This document shows, piece after piece, positions 11,263 to 21,453 of a DNA stretch of 64,000 nt. Origin of the DNA: Bretschneidera sinensis (taxonomy: Eukaryota; Streptophyta; Magnoliopsida; Brassicales; Akaniaceae). Each line of letters begins with the position of its first letter. Position 1 is the stretch's first letter. The stretch spans positions 24,191,727 through 24,255,726 of the forward strand of contig CM043703.1 in assembly GCA_023935145.1 (NCBI GenBank). The letters run 5' to 3'. Position numbers and translations under genes: made by a program. A model generated the notes under the pieces. The model did no database searches, was not told where the DNA came from, and saw only the letters and a program-made list of their open reading frames with translations.

Positions 11263-12513
11263 AGGAAACCGTCATTGCTCTTGAATCGCCAAGAAACTAG
11301 TCAACTTAGTGAGTTGGCTCTTTATCTCCTTTTGTTCCGTTTTAATCCCTTGTTGCTCCTCTAACAGTTGTTGATTTATTTTGCTTTGATCTTCCACATT
11401 CTTGGCATGTACCTGCATAAATGACTTAAACATATCTTCCAAAGGTAAAGATTATTGAGGTGCATTATATGAAGTTGCTTCTGGTTGCCATTGGGTACTA
11501 GAGTGGGTAGGAGGTTGTGTATCGGGTTTCCAATTAAAATTTGGGTGATTTTTCCAACCAGGATTGTAGGTGTTAGAGTAGGGTGAGTGTGGTTTCCCAA
11601 AGGGTATACCTACAGTATTACACTCTTCCTTCATCTCAAAATAAACTGGACAATCCTTAGGTAAGTGATCTACCCCATTACACATGAAACAAGGCACATA
11701 GGACTCTACCCTAGCAACCTGTTCAGGAGCCCTAGCATTTATGGTTTTTAAGGCTTCAATTTCCTTAGTTAGGGCCTCTAAACGGGCTTTAAGGTTATCC
11801 TCTTCCTTAAGTTGATAAATCCCAGTGGGTTGATTTCTCCTAGTGCTTTCAATGGCATTTGGTCCTGTCCAAGTGTAGGATTTTTCTGATAGGTCATCTA
11901 GGAAATCCATGGCTTGGTCGAGATCTTTTTGAAGAAAATCCCCATTGCACATCATTTCTAGGAACTGCCTCTCCCTACTTAGAAGTCCATCATAGAAGTA
12001 GCTAACCACCCGCCAACTCTCATACCCATGGCGTGGACAAGAATTCAAAAGGTCCTTAAAACGTTCCCAAACTTGATATAAGGTTTCGCTCTCCTTTTGT
12101 GCAAAGTTTGAGATTTGTCTCTTGAGGTTATTGGTCTTATGGGTTGGGAAGTGCTTCTAGAAGAAAACTCATGTCATCTCATCCCAACTACCTATGGACC
12201 TAGGCCTTAACGAGTACAGCCAAGCCTTGGCGTTTTCTTTAAGTGAAAAAGGAAAAAACCTAAGTTTAAGGGTGTCTATCATATCAGCCCTACTGTGAAA
12301 AGTTGCTACTACTTCCTCAAATTCCCTAATGTGGACATAGGGGTTTTCATTCTCAAACATACGGAAGGTTGGTAGCAATTGGATCATGCCCGGCTTAAAA
12401 TCAGGTTGTTGAACATTAGGGGGGAACATGAAACAAGATGGGGTGGCCGTTCGGCTAGGGTGCAAGTAGTCTTTAAGTGTCCTAGCAACAATTTCATTGT
12501 GATTTTCGGCCAT
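11263..12513 (-). pseudogene. gypsy 2 gag
   Basis: It starts MAENHNEIVARTLKDYLHP at 12513. The Athila gag core follows: KPGMIQLLPTFRMFENENPY, LKLRFFPFSLKENAKAWLY, then DEMT*VFF*KHFP with two stops at Trp and Gln positions. From 12048 comes SCPRHGYESWRVVSYFYDGL and a CCHC knuckle CFMCNGVDHLPKDC (C-X2-C-X4-H-X4-C). All parts share one frame. It formed the nucleocapsid and is now inactive. The start is chosen because it is the first ATG after the leader and PBS. Confidence 0.88.
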
Positions 12514-12682
12514 GTTAGGGGAAATAAATAAAACATAAATAAAAAAAATAAAAAATTAGAAAATCAGAACGAAGAGTAAAGAACAAAATAAAAAAAAAAT
12601 TCAGAAAATCAAAATTTCAAGAAAGGAACGATATTACCGTTTTGTCTCAAAGTTGACAATCTTCTTTGTTTGCAAGCGCGTC

Positions 12683-12700
12683 TCCCCGGCAACGCCGCCA
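12683..12700 (-). other. gypsy 2 primer-binding site (tRNA-Asp type)
   Basis: Minus strand TGGCGGCGTTGCCGGGGA differs by one base from the tRNA-Asp-type site TGGCGCCGTTGCCGGGGA in gypsy 1 and 3. It is five bases inside the 5' LTR. Confidence 0.9.
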
Positions 12701-12705
12701 AAATT

Positions 12706-14242
12706 TAATTACACCCAAAACATAATGCGGTATTATAGTACAGCTTTGGGGTGTCGATTCCACAGGGAAACAAGTTAACTACAAAGGAATGTGTAAACTT
12801 TAATCCAAAACGATAAATCAAAATGAGTAAGGGAATCTGAAATTGATAGTGAAACAATTGTGTAAAGTAGATTGTGAAATATAACAGGGGAACAAAAAGG
12901 ATCCAGGAATCCTCCCTAGGTTCGTTGCCCTAATCCTAACTTGATTAAGTTGTTTTTATCTCGATTGCAGGTTTCACATCCCAAACAAGCGATCGGCAAA
13001 TATTCAATTAAAACGCATGTATAAACCCTAATGTAATTGATATGAATTATTCTTTACTTTCAAGCACACATGACCTAACTTATAAATTATCAAAAGATGA
13101 TGATATATCTAAATGACAATACTGCAGCAATGGACAAATCTATAAAAGAGATCTACCAGACTCAATCACACCCAAACAAATACACATAAGAAGAGCATGA
13201 CTAGACTTATATGAAAGAGAAGCATGCAATCACCGGACTAATAAGAAATCTACTAATTAGATTAAAAAGTAAATCATAACAATGTTTGAACGCTAAAGCC
13301 CTATTACAACTGAAGCAAGTAAGGGAAATAGAAACAACTACACCTAGGGATTCATCCTTTTGTCTTGCTTGGAGATTAGTTAGCCATGGGGCTCATGGTT
13401 GCACCCTTTGATGGAGGAAAAGTTGTTGCTTCCTTGAGTTTTCTGGGTTTTTGAATGCGTAATTACAAACCCTAAGTGGTTTATTTATAGTGTACAAGGC
13501 CTAAGGGTGTTTTAGGGTTTGAACAAATCATTAAAGACCTAATTAGGGTCTAACTCGGAGAACAGGGTCTGTGCGCGCGCTGCACCTTGGCTTTTGTTAA
13601 GTTTCTTGTGTGTGCGGTGGGGTGTGCCTCAGCTTCTCCAGGGTGCACCTCAGCCCTTCAAGGTGCACCTTAGTTGATCGAAAGTGTGCCTCAGCCTGAT
13701 GGCTCTTTAAGCTTCTTTTGGTCTTCCTTCTGAAGGGTGCGGCTCAGCTTCTCCAAGGTGCACCTTGACCTGATGCTGTTCTGGAGGTCTGAACTTTGTC
13801 TACTAAAATTACCATAACTTTCTCTAGAAAAATCATATTTATGAATCGTAAAATTCTTCAAAAAATAGACTTCCAGATCTTTCTAAGAATATATGGCTCA
13901 TCTCCTGGTTCTTCCTGCATCAATACAGTTTCATTTGCAAAGATGATTGATATGTATAGTAATTCTGGCAATTTAGTGAAAACTCCTTTCTTGGTTTCTC
14001 TTCATCTTGGCTATTTAACGACCATTCTCTCACTCGAGTATTCATTGAAGTTTCGTGTTTAAAATAATGATAGTTTTTCCATCTCTTTTAACTCAAGATA
14101 CCTGAAAATATACCGAAATAAGTTAATGCTCCAAGAATACCACTTTAGAGTTGTTAACGAATAAAAATGCAATTAAAACCTAAATTAACCCTAAAGTGCT
14201 AACAAATAAGTACGATTAAGATGCATTTTATAGCTCTCATCA
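12706..14242 (-). mobile_element. gypsy 2 5' LTR
   Basis: It pairs with 6813-8370. The inner terminus reads TAATTACACCC where the 3' LTR has TGATTACACCC, so the canonical CA end is mutated to TA in minus sense. The TATA box CTATAAATAA (minus) is at 13481-13490. The U3 repeat zone is at 13565-13775. Confidence 0.93.
13565..13775 (-). repeat. GGTGCACC palindrome repeats in gypsy 2 U3
   Basis: Repeated 'AGGTGCACCT' units are interspersed with CAGCTTCTCC spacers. Perfect 12-bp palindromes AAGGTGCACCTT lie at 13660-13671 and 13755-13766. The cluster is 75-285 bp upstream of the TATA box in minus sense. The same zone is at about 7740-7900 in the other LTR. Confidence 0.8.
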
Positions 14243-14247
14243 TTGTT

Positions 14248-15082
14248 CCTTAAGAGAGCATGAGGGCTGTGGAGATTGGCAACCACACGGGACCTAGGGC
14301 TTGATCCCCTCCCTGTTTTCCATGTTGATTAACCTGAGAATTCGGTGTGGATATCCCAGGACTCGGTCATCCAAATTGATTCGACTAACTTATCCATACC
14401 ACATGCATACGTTGATCAGGCACATACATATGAGGAATGTAAATACAAACAGGTATTAATCAAGTTAAATATTCTAACAAGGTTATAGCAAAGATAATCA
14501 ATGAATGAACATGTGGAAAAGCATAACTAGGGCTTCAATCGTGCCCTATAGGAGTTTAGTTACACATGCTAAGTAAACTAAACATTCTAAACATTATGAA
14601 ATAAAAAACAGAAAACTAAAACTGAAGAAAACTAGGGAAACGAGTCGTCAATTCCTCTCCTAAGCCCTCTACTTCAAATCTAGAACAAAAGGTATGGTTT
14701 ATGTGTTTTACAGGGCTATTTATAGGGTCCTCTTGGTGTCCCGAAACCCTAATTCCTTTTTGGAGTCGGAAGACTTCTTTCCATATCTGGCTCTGCTACC
14801 TCTGGAGTGATTGCGCTCGAGCGCAAGTGTGCGCTCGAGCCTTCTTCAAGTGCGTTCGTGCTCTTGTGCGCTCGATCTCAATGGGGTGCGCTCGAGCACA
14901 ATTTACTGGATGGCAGATCTTGATTTTTGCTTCTAAAAGTTCCAAATTATCATCTTTTTGTCCAAGTCCTATGAAAAACACATAAAACACGAAAATGAAG
15001 TAGAAACTACTAAAATGTATAAATAAAGAGTCTAACAAGTGTAAATTAAGGGGCTTAAATATGACTATTTAAGCACCTATCA
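14248..15082 (-). mobile_element. gypsy 1 3' LTR, proximal part
   Basis: It continues the LTR broken at 6812 and ends ..AAGCACCTATCA. The TATA box CTATAAATAG (minus) is at 14716-14725. It carries the perfect 16-bp palindrome TTGCGCTCGAGCGCAA at 14811-14826 plus further GCTCGAG copies to 14900. A short block present in the 5' LTR (around 27916-27938) is missing here. Confidence 0.9.
14811..14900 (-). repeat. TGCGCTCGAGCGCA palindrome repeats in gypsy 1 U3 (3' LTR)
   Basis: Four or five copies of a TGCGCTCGAGC unit lie within 90 bp, 85-175 bp upstream of the TATA box. Equivalent clusters are at 28379-28493 and about 340-470, with scattered single copies inside the element (17708-17750, 24265-24395, 27165-27195). 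Confidence 0.82.
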
Positions 15083-15094
15083 CACCCCAAACTT
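15083..15094 (-). other. gypsy 1 polypurine tract
   Basis: Minus-strand GTAAGTTTGGGGTG abuts the LTR start TGATAGGTGC. Confidence 0.82.
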
Positions 15095-16549
15095 ACATAT
15101 TGCTAGTCCCTTAGCAATACAAAGCTAAAGACTATGTCAGAACAAAATTTAAAGATAAATTCATTTCCATGATACTCAAAGATTTGGGTTGTGCATAAAA
15201 CTATGATAACCGTTCATGAGTAAGCTTAAAATAAAAACACATTTTTGTATTGAAAAATGATTTTCAAAAGCTCGTGTTACTTACCTAAGGCTGGCCTAAG
15301 GCATCGTAAGTTTGATTCGTATATGATGAATTAGCACATATAAGATGGGGCTTCCACATAATTTTAATGTATAGGGTTTCGATGCCCAAACCTCTATTGA
15401 ATTCCTTATCAACGAGAACAAAAATGGCATAATACTTGTTTTTTTTTTCTTTTTCTTTTTTATCATGCTATCTTTGCCATGTTGAGTTCCATCGAGCTTT
15501 CTATTTGACCCTTGTAACGAGTGTTTAGCCAATGACTCCCAAACCAGATGGTTTTGGGGCATTAGGTGTAAAGACACCCGTAAGGACTTATTACCTCGAA
15601 TAAAAAAGGCTACGGAATTAACAGGTTTTTAATGCTTCTAAATGAAATTCCCACCTTTTGACGTGAACACTCAATGCTTACTGAGGCAAGAGGCTCAGTT
15701 ACTCAGTGGAAATTTTTATTATGATTATTAAGGGCTTACTTCCCACCTTTTGACGTGAACACTTTATGCTTACTGAAGCAAGAGGCCCAGTTATTCAGTG
15801 AAAAGTTTTTAATGATTATTAGAAGCTTTTTAATCACTTTTTTGCATGATGAACATTTTTCTTTATTTTTCTTATGCCAAAGTGTTCTTTTTAGCAAGTC
15901 ATCTGATTACAGTTAGGTTATGGAAACATATACAAAAGAATTATGTGTCATACCCCACACGAATGCATGCTAAATATGCTCGTGCAAATTTGGATTAAAC
16001 TTGTGAATTCTTTGGTGCCTTGAGATAGGTAACTGACTTTGTAAAATTCCTAATATAAGACTATATGTTCTAGTTTTTAAGCTTACTAGTGAAGTGTTAT
16101 CAAATTTTTAAATCAACCAAAATTTTTGTTTACCAAAAGAACATGCATTTATCTTTTCTAAAAATAAAAAAAAAACTAGGACTTAGTGTGTGCATGTGTT
16201 TCAAATGTGTGTGTAATAGTATCTAGTATCTCCCACTACCCCCAAACTTAAAATACACATTGTTCCCAATGTGTGTGTGGTATGGAAAGATCTGACCTGG
16301 AAGATGAAGAACTAGGTTGCTTGCTTGCTTGCTTGTACACGCCCCCAAACTTGAACTGGATGCACGCACTAAGTACATGACAAAGAAAAATAAATGTTGT
16401 TCCGGAAAATAAAATATAAATAATAGATATGTAAATATAACTATAAACAAATGAAAAGTACTAAAATGAAAAAATATATGTCTGAGGTGCCTCCCATGAG
16501 CGCTAAGTTTTATGTCTTCAGCTAGACGGGGTATCCTCTCACTACTGAT
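15095..16549 (-). other. gypsy 1 3' non-coding region with tandem hairpin repeat and extra PPT-like motifs
   Basis: There is no gene. A tandem repeat of about 88 bp lies at about 15644-15825: each unit has CCACCTTTTGACGTGAACAC and a stem CTCAGT/ACTGAG. Two further AAGTTTGGGGG motifs (minus) occur at about 16244 and 16344, the first beside the inverted repeat CATTGGGAACAATG. The post-pol block lies at 16488-16530. Gypsy 3 has the same organisation at 21454-22841. Confidence 0.75.
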
Positions 16550-17675
16550 CATCTATGGGTGTAGTCGAGGAGGTACCGGGTGCAGGAGGTAGGCGATCAA
16601 GGATGGCCTATAGTATCACCTCCTATCGTGTAAACTGTGCCTCTAACCCATTGATTCACTGATGGATCAAATAGGCTGCCTCACAATCCTCTCAACGGAT
16701 GTCGGACAGCTCACAGCGGAAGAAGGATAGCTCATCTAGAAGGTGCTGATACTCCATGGATCCTATGTCTGTCTGATCTTCCTCCCATGAAGGGCTCACT
16801 GGTGAATGCTCGACCTCCATTGGATTATCTGTTATAGGCTCTGCAACTGGAATCTATGCCCAGGGTCCTCAGTGCATGTGAGACTGGCTGAGGCTCCACT
16901 GGGCTCTCCCAAAGAAAAAATGATCACTAATCGGGCCTTCAATAGAAGAGCCTCTAATCCCCTTCTTCTTGAAGATGTGACTGAGTAAGAAGGGGAAAGG
17001 AAGGCCCTGGGCATTAGTTGTGGTCGTCTGCAGTTTATGCACCCTATCCCATAACTTATGTATCTGACTCCATATGACTGCTAGGATCGAGTACCAGTGA
17101 CCCCAGTGAAAGGTATAGAGAGCCTGTAAGAACTGATCCCGCTTCTGTGTCTTGTGCCCCAAAGGATACATGTTCCACTACAAGACTGAGTCAACGAACC
17201 ATAAACGGGGAGGCAACCTCGACCAGCTCCCCGCATTATTGTGGAGGCCTATGTACTGTCTCACACACATATCCTCTATGATGTGTGATAGAGGGAACGG
17301 ATCAGGCTGCTCCTTCATGTGGCTGTCCTCTGGTGGGGACTCATAACAGTAGTGTAAAGAGCTGGCTATGTCGATCGTGGTCAGCTCTATGAATCTGCCC
17401 TAGACTGAGGAAGATAAAATCTCTGGCTTAGTGCAGTCGTAGGTTAGGTTCTCGTAGAAACTGACCATGAATCGAATGTATGCTGTCAAGCAGACTAGCT
17501 TGAACAACAGCTTGAGACCCCGGTTCTTGAACTCTTTGACCGCCCATCTTGTGGTGTCCAAACTCTTGAAGTCCGCATCTATACTGAATGTGGTTTTGAA
17601 CAGTATTTCATGCTGTTCGAAACTGGGCCAGAATGCCTGGTAGTGGTTGCTAGAAGCTCGGGATATGGAAGCCAT
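16550..17675 (-). pseudogene. gypsy 1 accessory ORF between pol position and 3' LTR
   Basis: From the ATG at 17675 it reads MASISRASSNHYQAFWPSFE, then ILFKTTFSIDADF, SFYENLTYDC and, after frame breaks, YPLGHKTQKRDQFLQALYTF and GLPFPFLLSHIFKKKG (17171-16869). The blocks follow one another in order, so this was one long protein. From memory it resembles what databases call 'putative plant transposon protein', found downstream of Athila-type pol. I could not search. There is no membrane segment or signal peptide, so an envelope role is not supported. Several stops and frameshifts make it inactive. Confidence 0.6.
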
Positions 17676-18158
17676 GTTCTGAGATCTGAAACTGTGTTAC
17701 TGTCAAAATTGCGCTCGATCACTAATACCAAGCGCTCGATCGCACTTGGTCAGGTAATAGGTCGAACGGTTGGCGTGCAACAAACACTCGAAGCTATGGA
17801 AAAATCCATGAGCTCAATCCTATCCTCCTGCAAGCATGAAATAGAACAGCCAATTACACGAGATAAATGGATAATATGAGAAAAATTTAAATGAAAAATC
17901 CATGTGTGCTCGTGTGCAAGTAAAATAGAACAAAATTGGTTTGCATACCGTGGGGGGTTAGGAGAAATTCAGAGGAGGGTGGTCGTGCTTATGGAAGGGT
18001 GATGTGTGGTGGTAGGTGGTGATTGTGATGGACGGTCGGTGGTTTGGAGGCAGTTACTGTGCAAGATTAGGGCAAGAAGAGGCTAAGTGCGATAGTGAGA
18101 TTGAGAGTTGCATTAGAGCGTAAATGAGGGGAAAAAGGGAAACTATTTATAATAGGCA
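17676..18158 (-). other. gypsy 1 internal spacer, no gene
   Basis: This links the accessory ORF to the gypsy 3 insertion. It has isolated GCGCTCGATC units near 17708-17750 and purine-rich stretches. Nothing coding is supportable. AGGCA at 18154-18158 is the left TSD of gypsy 3. Confidence 0.7.
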
Positions 18159-18305
18159 TGAAGAGTGTCAAATATTGTATATTTTGGTCACTTAATTTAC
18201 ATTTGTTAGCTTAGGAATTTGTTACTTTGAGTTGTTTTTCGTTGTTTTACAGGTTTACAAGCTTGGAAATGAGTTTCACTAAATTGCCAGAATTGCTCGT
18301 ACAGA

Positions 18306-18665
18306 TCAGCCATTTTTGAGGATTAAACTGTATTGATTAAGGAAGAACTAGAAGATGAGCCATATATTCTTGGAAAGATCCGGATGTCTCTTCTCTGGAG
18401 AATTTTATGGATCAATAAAATGATTTTTCTAGAGAAAGTTATGGCAGTTTTAGTAGTCAAAGGTCAGGCTGTGCATGATTTCAATGTGACAGATCAGTCA
18501 TTTTTGAGGATTTAACTATATTGATTCAGGAAGAACCAGGAGATGAGCCACATATGCCTGGAAAGATCTCGATGTCTATTTTCTGAAGAATTTTACGGAT
18601 CAATAAAATGATTTTTTTAGAGAACGTTATGGCAGTTTTAGTAGACAAAGGTCAAAGAGCAAAAG
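18306..18665 (+). repeat. tandem repeat of about 186 bp in gypsy 3 U3
   Basis: Two copies each begin GATCAGCCATTTTTGAGGAT or a close variant and end GTTATGGCAGTTTTAGTAG. They lie 60-420 bp upstream of the TATA box. The same duplication is in the 3' LTR (about 22987-23335) and one copy is recognisable at about 3538-3720. Confidence 0.85.
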
Positions 18666-18723
18666 CTGGAATCTGCAGTATCCCACATCGGATTGGAAAC
18701 ATATTGCACTTGTGATGTTTCCC

Positions 18724-18731
18724 TATATAAG
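18724..18731 (+). promoter_or_regulatory. TATA box of gypsy 3 5' LTR
   Basis: CCCTATATAAGCCCC is a canonical plant TATA context. The 3' LTR has TATATATG at the same place (about 23407). Confidence 0.65.
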
Positions 18732-19559
18732 CCCCTCTTCACTTCATCTTTAGTGTGCGAATCCAAGTGCCATTTTGGTGCAATTTGGAGGACTTCTACT
18801 AGCATTCTGGTGGATTTGCAAAGGCTTTGCTACCACGAGGGGAAGCGCCCCCAACAGCGAGTGGAATTTCTCCTGATGTATAGTCAGTTTTTAATTTACT
18901 GTTTTGTTAGTTTTAAAGTTTAATGTTTAGCACTGTTATTGTGAACTTTAGTTTCATGATTATGAGTGGCTAAAATCTTCAACTAAGGTTGAAGATGAAG
19001 CCTCGCCGTTGTTTGGCATAATAGTTTCAGATTTGTTTATACAATTCTGATTTTTTTTAGTATAAATGTTCTGTCAATTATTTGAGTAAAATCTTATGAT
19101 TGATTGCATTTAAATTGTTCTGTTGGATATTCCGTGTGTTTTGTCTGATGGATACATCAAATTTTTTTTGATTAAATTGGATTTCCTTTGTGATTTGTTA
19201 AAAGCGGATACAGTGGATGCTTTTGGTTTAATTGAGATATTTTTTGTTTTTTGTTTTAAGTTGGATTAATGGAATCTTTTGATAGGTTATTTTTAGAACA
19301 TGAAGATATATACTTAACTTTGGTGGGGTGGATTCAGAAACTTTAGTGTCTTTATTATTAGTTTTAAATCAATTTAGTTTAGTTTTTATTTGTTTTGCAA
19401 AAGACAATTCAAAACTTGAAACTAGGTTAAAATAGGCTTAGTTTAGATAAAAATATTTTCACAACGCAATTCCTTGTGGATTCGACCTCGCACTTGCACA
19501 ACACTATATTGCAAACGACTCGTGTGCTTGTGAGTAATTTAAAACTCATAACAAGTTTT

Positions 19560-19577
19560 TGGCGCCGTTGCCGGGGA
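19560..19577 (+). other. gypsy 3 primer-binding site (tRNA-Asp)
   Basis: TGGCGCCGTTGCCGGGGA begins six bases after the 5' LTR end. It matches the 3' end of plant tRNA-Asp, the primer used by Athila/Tat-type elements. Confidence 0.93.
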
Positions 19578-20037
19578 ATTGTTTGGTTTGTGAAAATTAA
19601 ATTTTTTTCTGAATTGATTTTATTTTTCTACTAGTTTAGTTAGCATTTTTGTTTTATTTTTCTTTTGCAATTTTATTTTAGTTTATTTGTTTCCATTAGC
19701 AATTGGCCATAATAAAAATTTAAAAATTAAAAAAAAATTATGGATGAATCCAGCGCCGGTTTCACAGTCATTAGAGGATGCCCTCAAGGATTTCATGAAA
19801 ATGATCAGCCAGTCCAGCAATACAACCAATATATTCAATGTTGATAGTTGTTCCATCTGTGCTAGTCCTATGCATTTAGCATAGAATTATCCATCCACGC
19901 CGGCTTCTGCCTAGTATCCCATGGAACAAATGAATGCTTTCAATGATTGTTGTTGGTAATCAAATGGATCTTACTCCGAAACGTACAATCCAGGGTGGTG
20001 GAACCACTCTGATTTTTCATGGAAGCAGAACCAACTG
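19578..20037 (+). pseudogene. gypsy 3 leader and degraded gag zinc-knuckle region
   Basis: After an A/T-rich leader, coding similarity begins at about 19741. The order is a QSLEDALKDFMKMI block, a knuckle CSICASPMHLA*NYP (C-X2-C-X4-H with the last Cys changed to Tyr) and the family motif SETYNPGWWNHSDFSWK. The QSLEDAL block recurs at about 20170, so the region has a short internal duplication. The gag N-terminus and capsid-like core are absent. Stops occur in every stretch. Confidence 0.75.
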
Positions 20038-21453
20038 ATGAATCAGGGAAGAGCCCCTCATTATGCTCAAAATCTCGGATTTCTTCCACTAGTTACAAGT
20101 TATGGTCTCTCAGCCCATTCAGCACCATCACCCGCTTACCAAGCTCCCACAAAAGTGCCAGCATCGGTTCCACAGTCATTGGAGGACGCCCTCAATGATT
20201 TCAAGAATATGATTGGCCAACCCATAAGCGAAGTAATGAGTGTGCAAATAGTAAACACCCAAGTGATTGCTAAGATAGAGAGTCAAACAGGTCAAATCGC
20301 AAGTCACTTAGGTGAAGGAGAGAAGGGAAGGTTCCTCAGTCAACCTGAGCCTAACCCAAGGGAACAGTTTGAGGTGGGAAATTCATCAACTCCTATGCAC
20401 GGGCAGGAACAAGTGCAATCGATTGTCCCATTGAGGTATGGGAGACAAGTGGACAATCAAGTGGAAGAGAACCCTGCTATGCAACAAGGGCAAGAAAGTG
20501 GCATCAAGGAAAAGAGAGATGCTGAGCCATCTACAGCCACACCTATTATTAAGGATCTCCTTAGGTCATTTGTACCTAAAGCACCTTACCTTGAGAGATT
20601 ACAAGCACCCAAGAAAGAAGGGAAGTCTGAGAACATTCTGGAGGCATGCTTTGCTTAGTTTGGAGAGGATTTGGACTTGGATAAGCTACTTGAGCAAGCA
20701 AATAATATCTTGGAGTCTACTCATCCAGAGAGCAGTAAGACGAAGGAGATTGTGGGTGAATCAAGCATTGAGGACCCCTTGGAGGCATGCTTTGCTCAGT
20801 TTGAAGAGGATTTGGATTTGGATAAGTTGTTTGAGCAAGCAAATGCTACTTTAGAGTCTACTCCTCGGGAGAGCAGTGAGACGGAGGAGACCACAACACC
20901 CGAACCCCCCAAGAAGGAACTTAAGCCTTTACCGGACTATCTTAAGTATAAGTTCCTAGGTCCAGCAGATTCTTTGCCTGTGACTATAGCTTTAGATTTG
21001 GTTGATGCTCAAGAGGATAAATTATTGGACGTTTTAAGAGAGCATAACGAAGCTATCGGCTAGACTATTGAGGATATCAAGGGGATCAGCCCCTCGGTGG
21101 TGGTGCACAAGTTACATTTTGAGGAGAATGCCAAGCCATCGAGGAAGCCACAAAGAAGGCTCAACCCAGCTATACAAGAGGTTGTGAGGACTGAAGTGAT
21201 AAAGCTGTTGGATGTAGGGATCATTTATCCAATCCTTGATAGTGAGTGGGTGAGCCCAATTCATGTCGTGCCAAAACAGGCTAGATTGACGGTAGTGATA
21301 AATAGAGACGATGAGTTGGTTCCAACTCGTGTGCAGTCAAGATGGAGAGTGAGTATAGACTACCGTAAGTTGAATGCTGCCATAAGGAATGATCTTTTTC
21401 CACTCCCATTTATTGATCAGATGGTGGAGTGTTTAGCTTGGCATGATTACTAA
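20038..21453 (+). pseudogene. gypsy 3 gag C-terminus fused in frame to RT N-terminal part
   Basis: There is one 472-codon frame with only two internal stops (TAG 20656-20658, TAG 21061-21063). The order is QTGQIASHLGEGEKGRF, a duplicated EACFAQFEEDLDLDKL module (about 20640 and 20782), ELKPLPDYLKYKFLGP, an RT fingers segment ARKPQRR-type SRKPQRRLNP, DSEWVSPIHVVPKQ and WRVSIDYRKLNAA. It stops at LAWHDY, before the catalytic YxDD. No protease lies between gag and RT. The upstream repeat has TAG where its sister copy has CAG (20797-20799), so the first stop is a C-to-T change. Confidence 0.85.

Larger units (their letters stand above)
6813..14242 (-). mobile_element. gypsy 2: Athila-like Ty3/gypsy element nested in the gypsy 1 LTR
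   Basis: This 7430-bp element has TSD TTGTT on both sides, LTRs of 1558 bp (6813-8370, 3') and 1537 bp (12706-14242, 5'), a tRNA-Asp-type PBS at 12683-12700 and a PPT at 8371. Only gag and protease are present. The sequence passes from the post-protease region (about 10069) straight into the post-pol 3' region (about 10002), so RT, RNase H and integrase are missing. It would need a helper element for its enzymes. Confidence 0.92.
18159..19553 (+). mobile_element. gypsy 3 5' LTR
   Basis: It starts TGAAGAGTGTCAAATATTG and ends AACTCATAACA. U3 has a 186-bp tandem duplication (18306 and 18492 starts). The TATA box TATATAAG is at 18724-18731. It pairs with 22842-24238. Confidence 0.93.

Noticed and set aside
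15083..16549. tRNA or snoRNA genes in the gypsy 3' regions
   Set aside because: The hairpins are short tandem units without tRNA arms or box motifs, and they occur only within the elements.
16869..17171. Separate genes suggested by several minus and plus frames at 16800-17350
   Set aside because: The minus-strand pieces join in order into one decayed accessory ORF; the plus frames are shadows.
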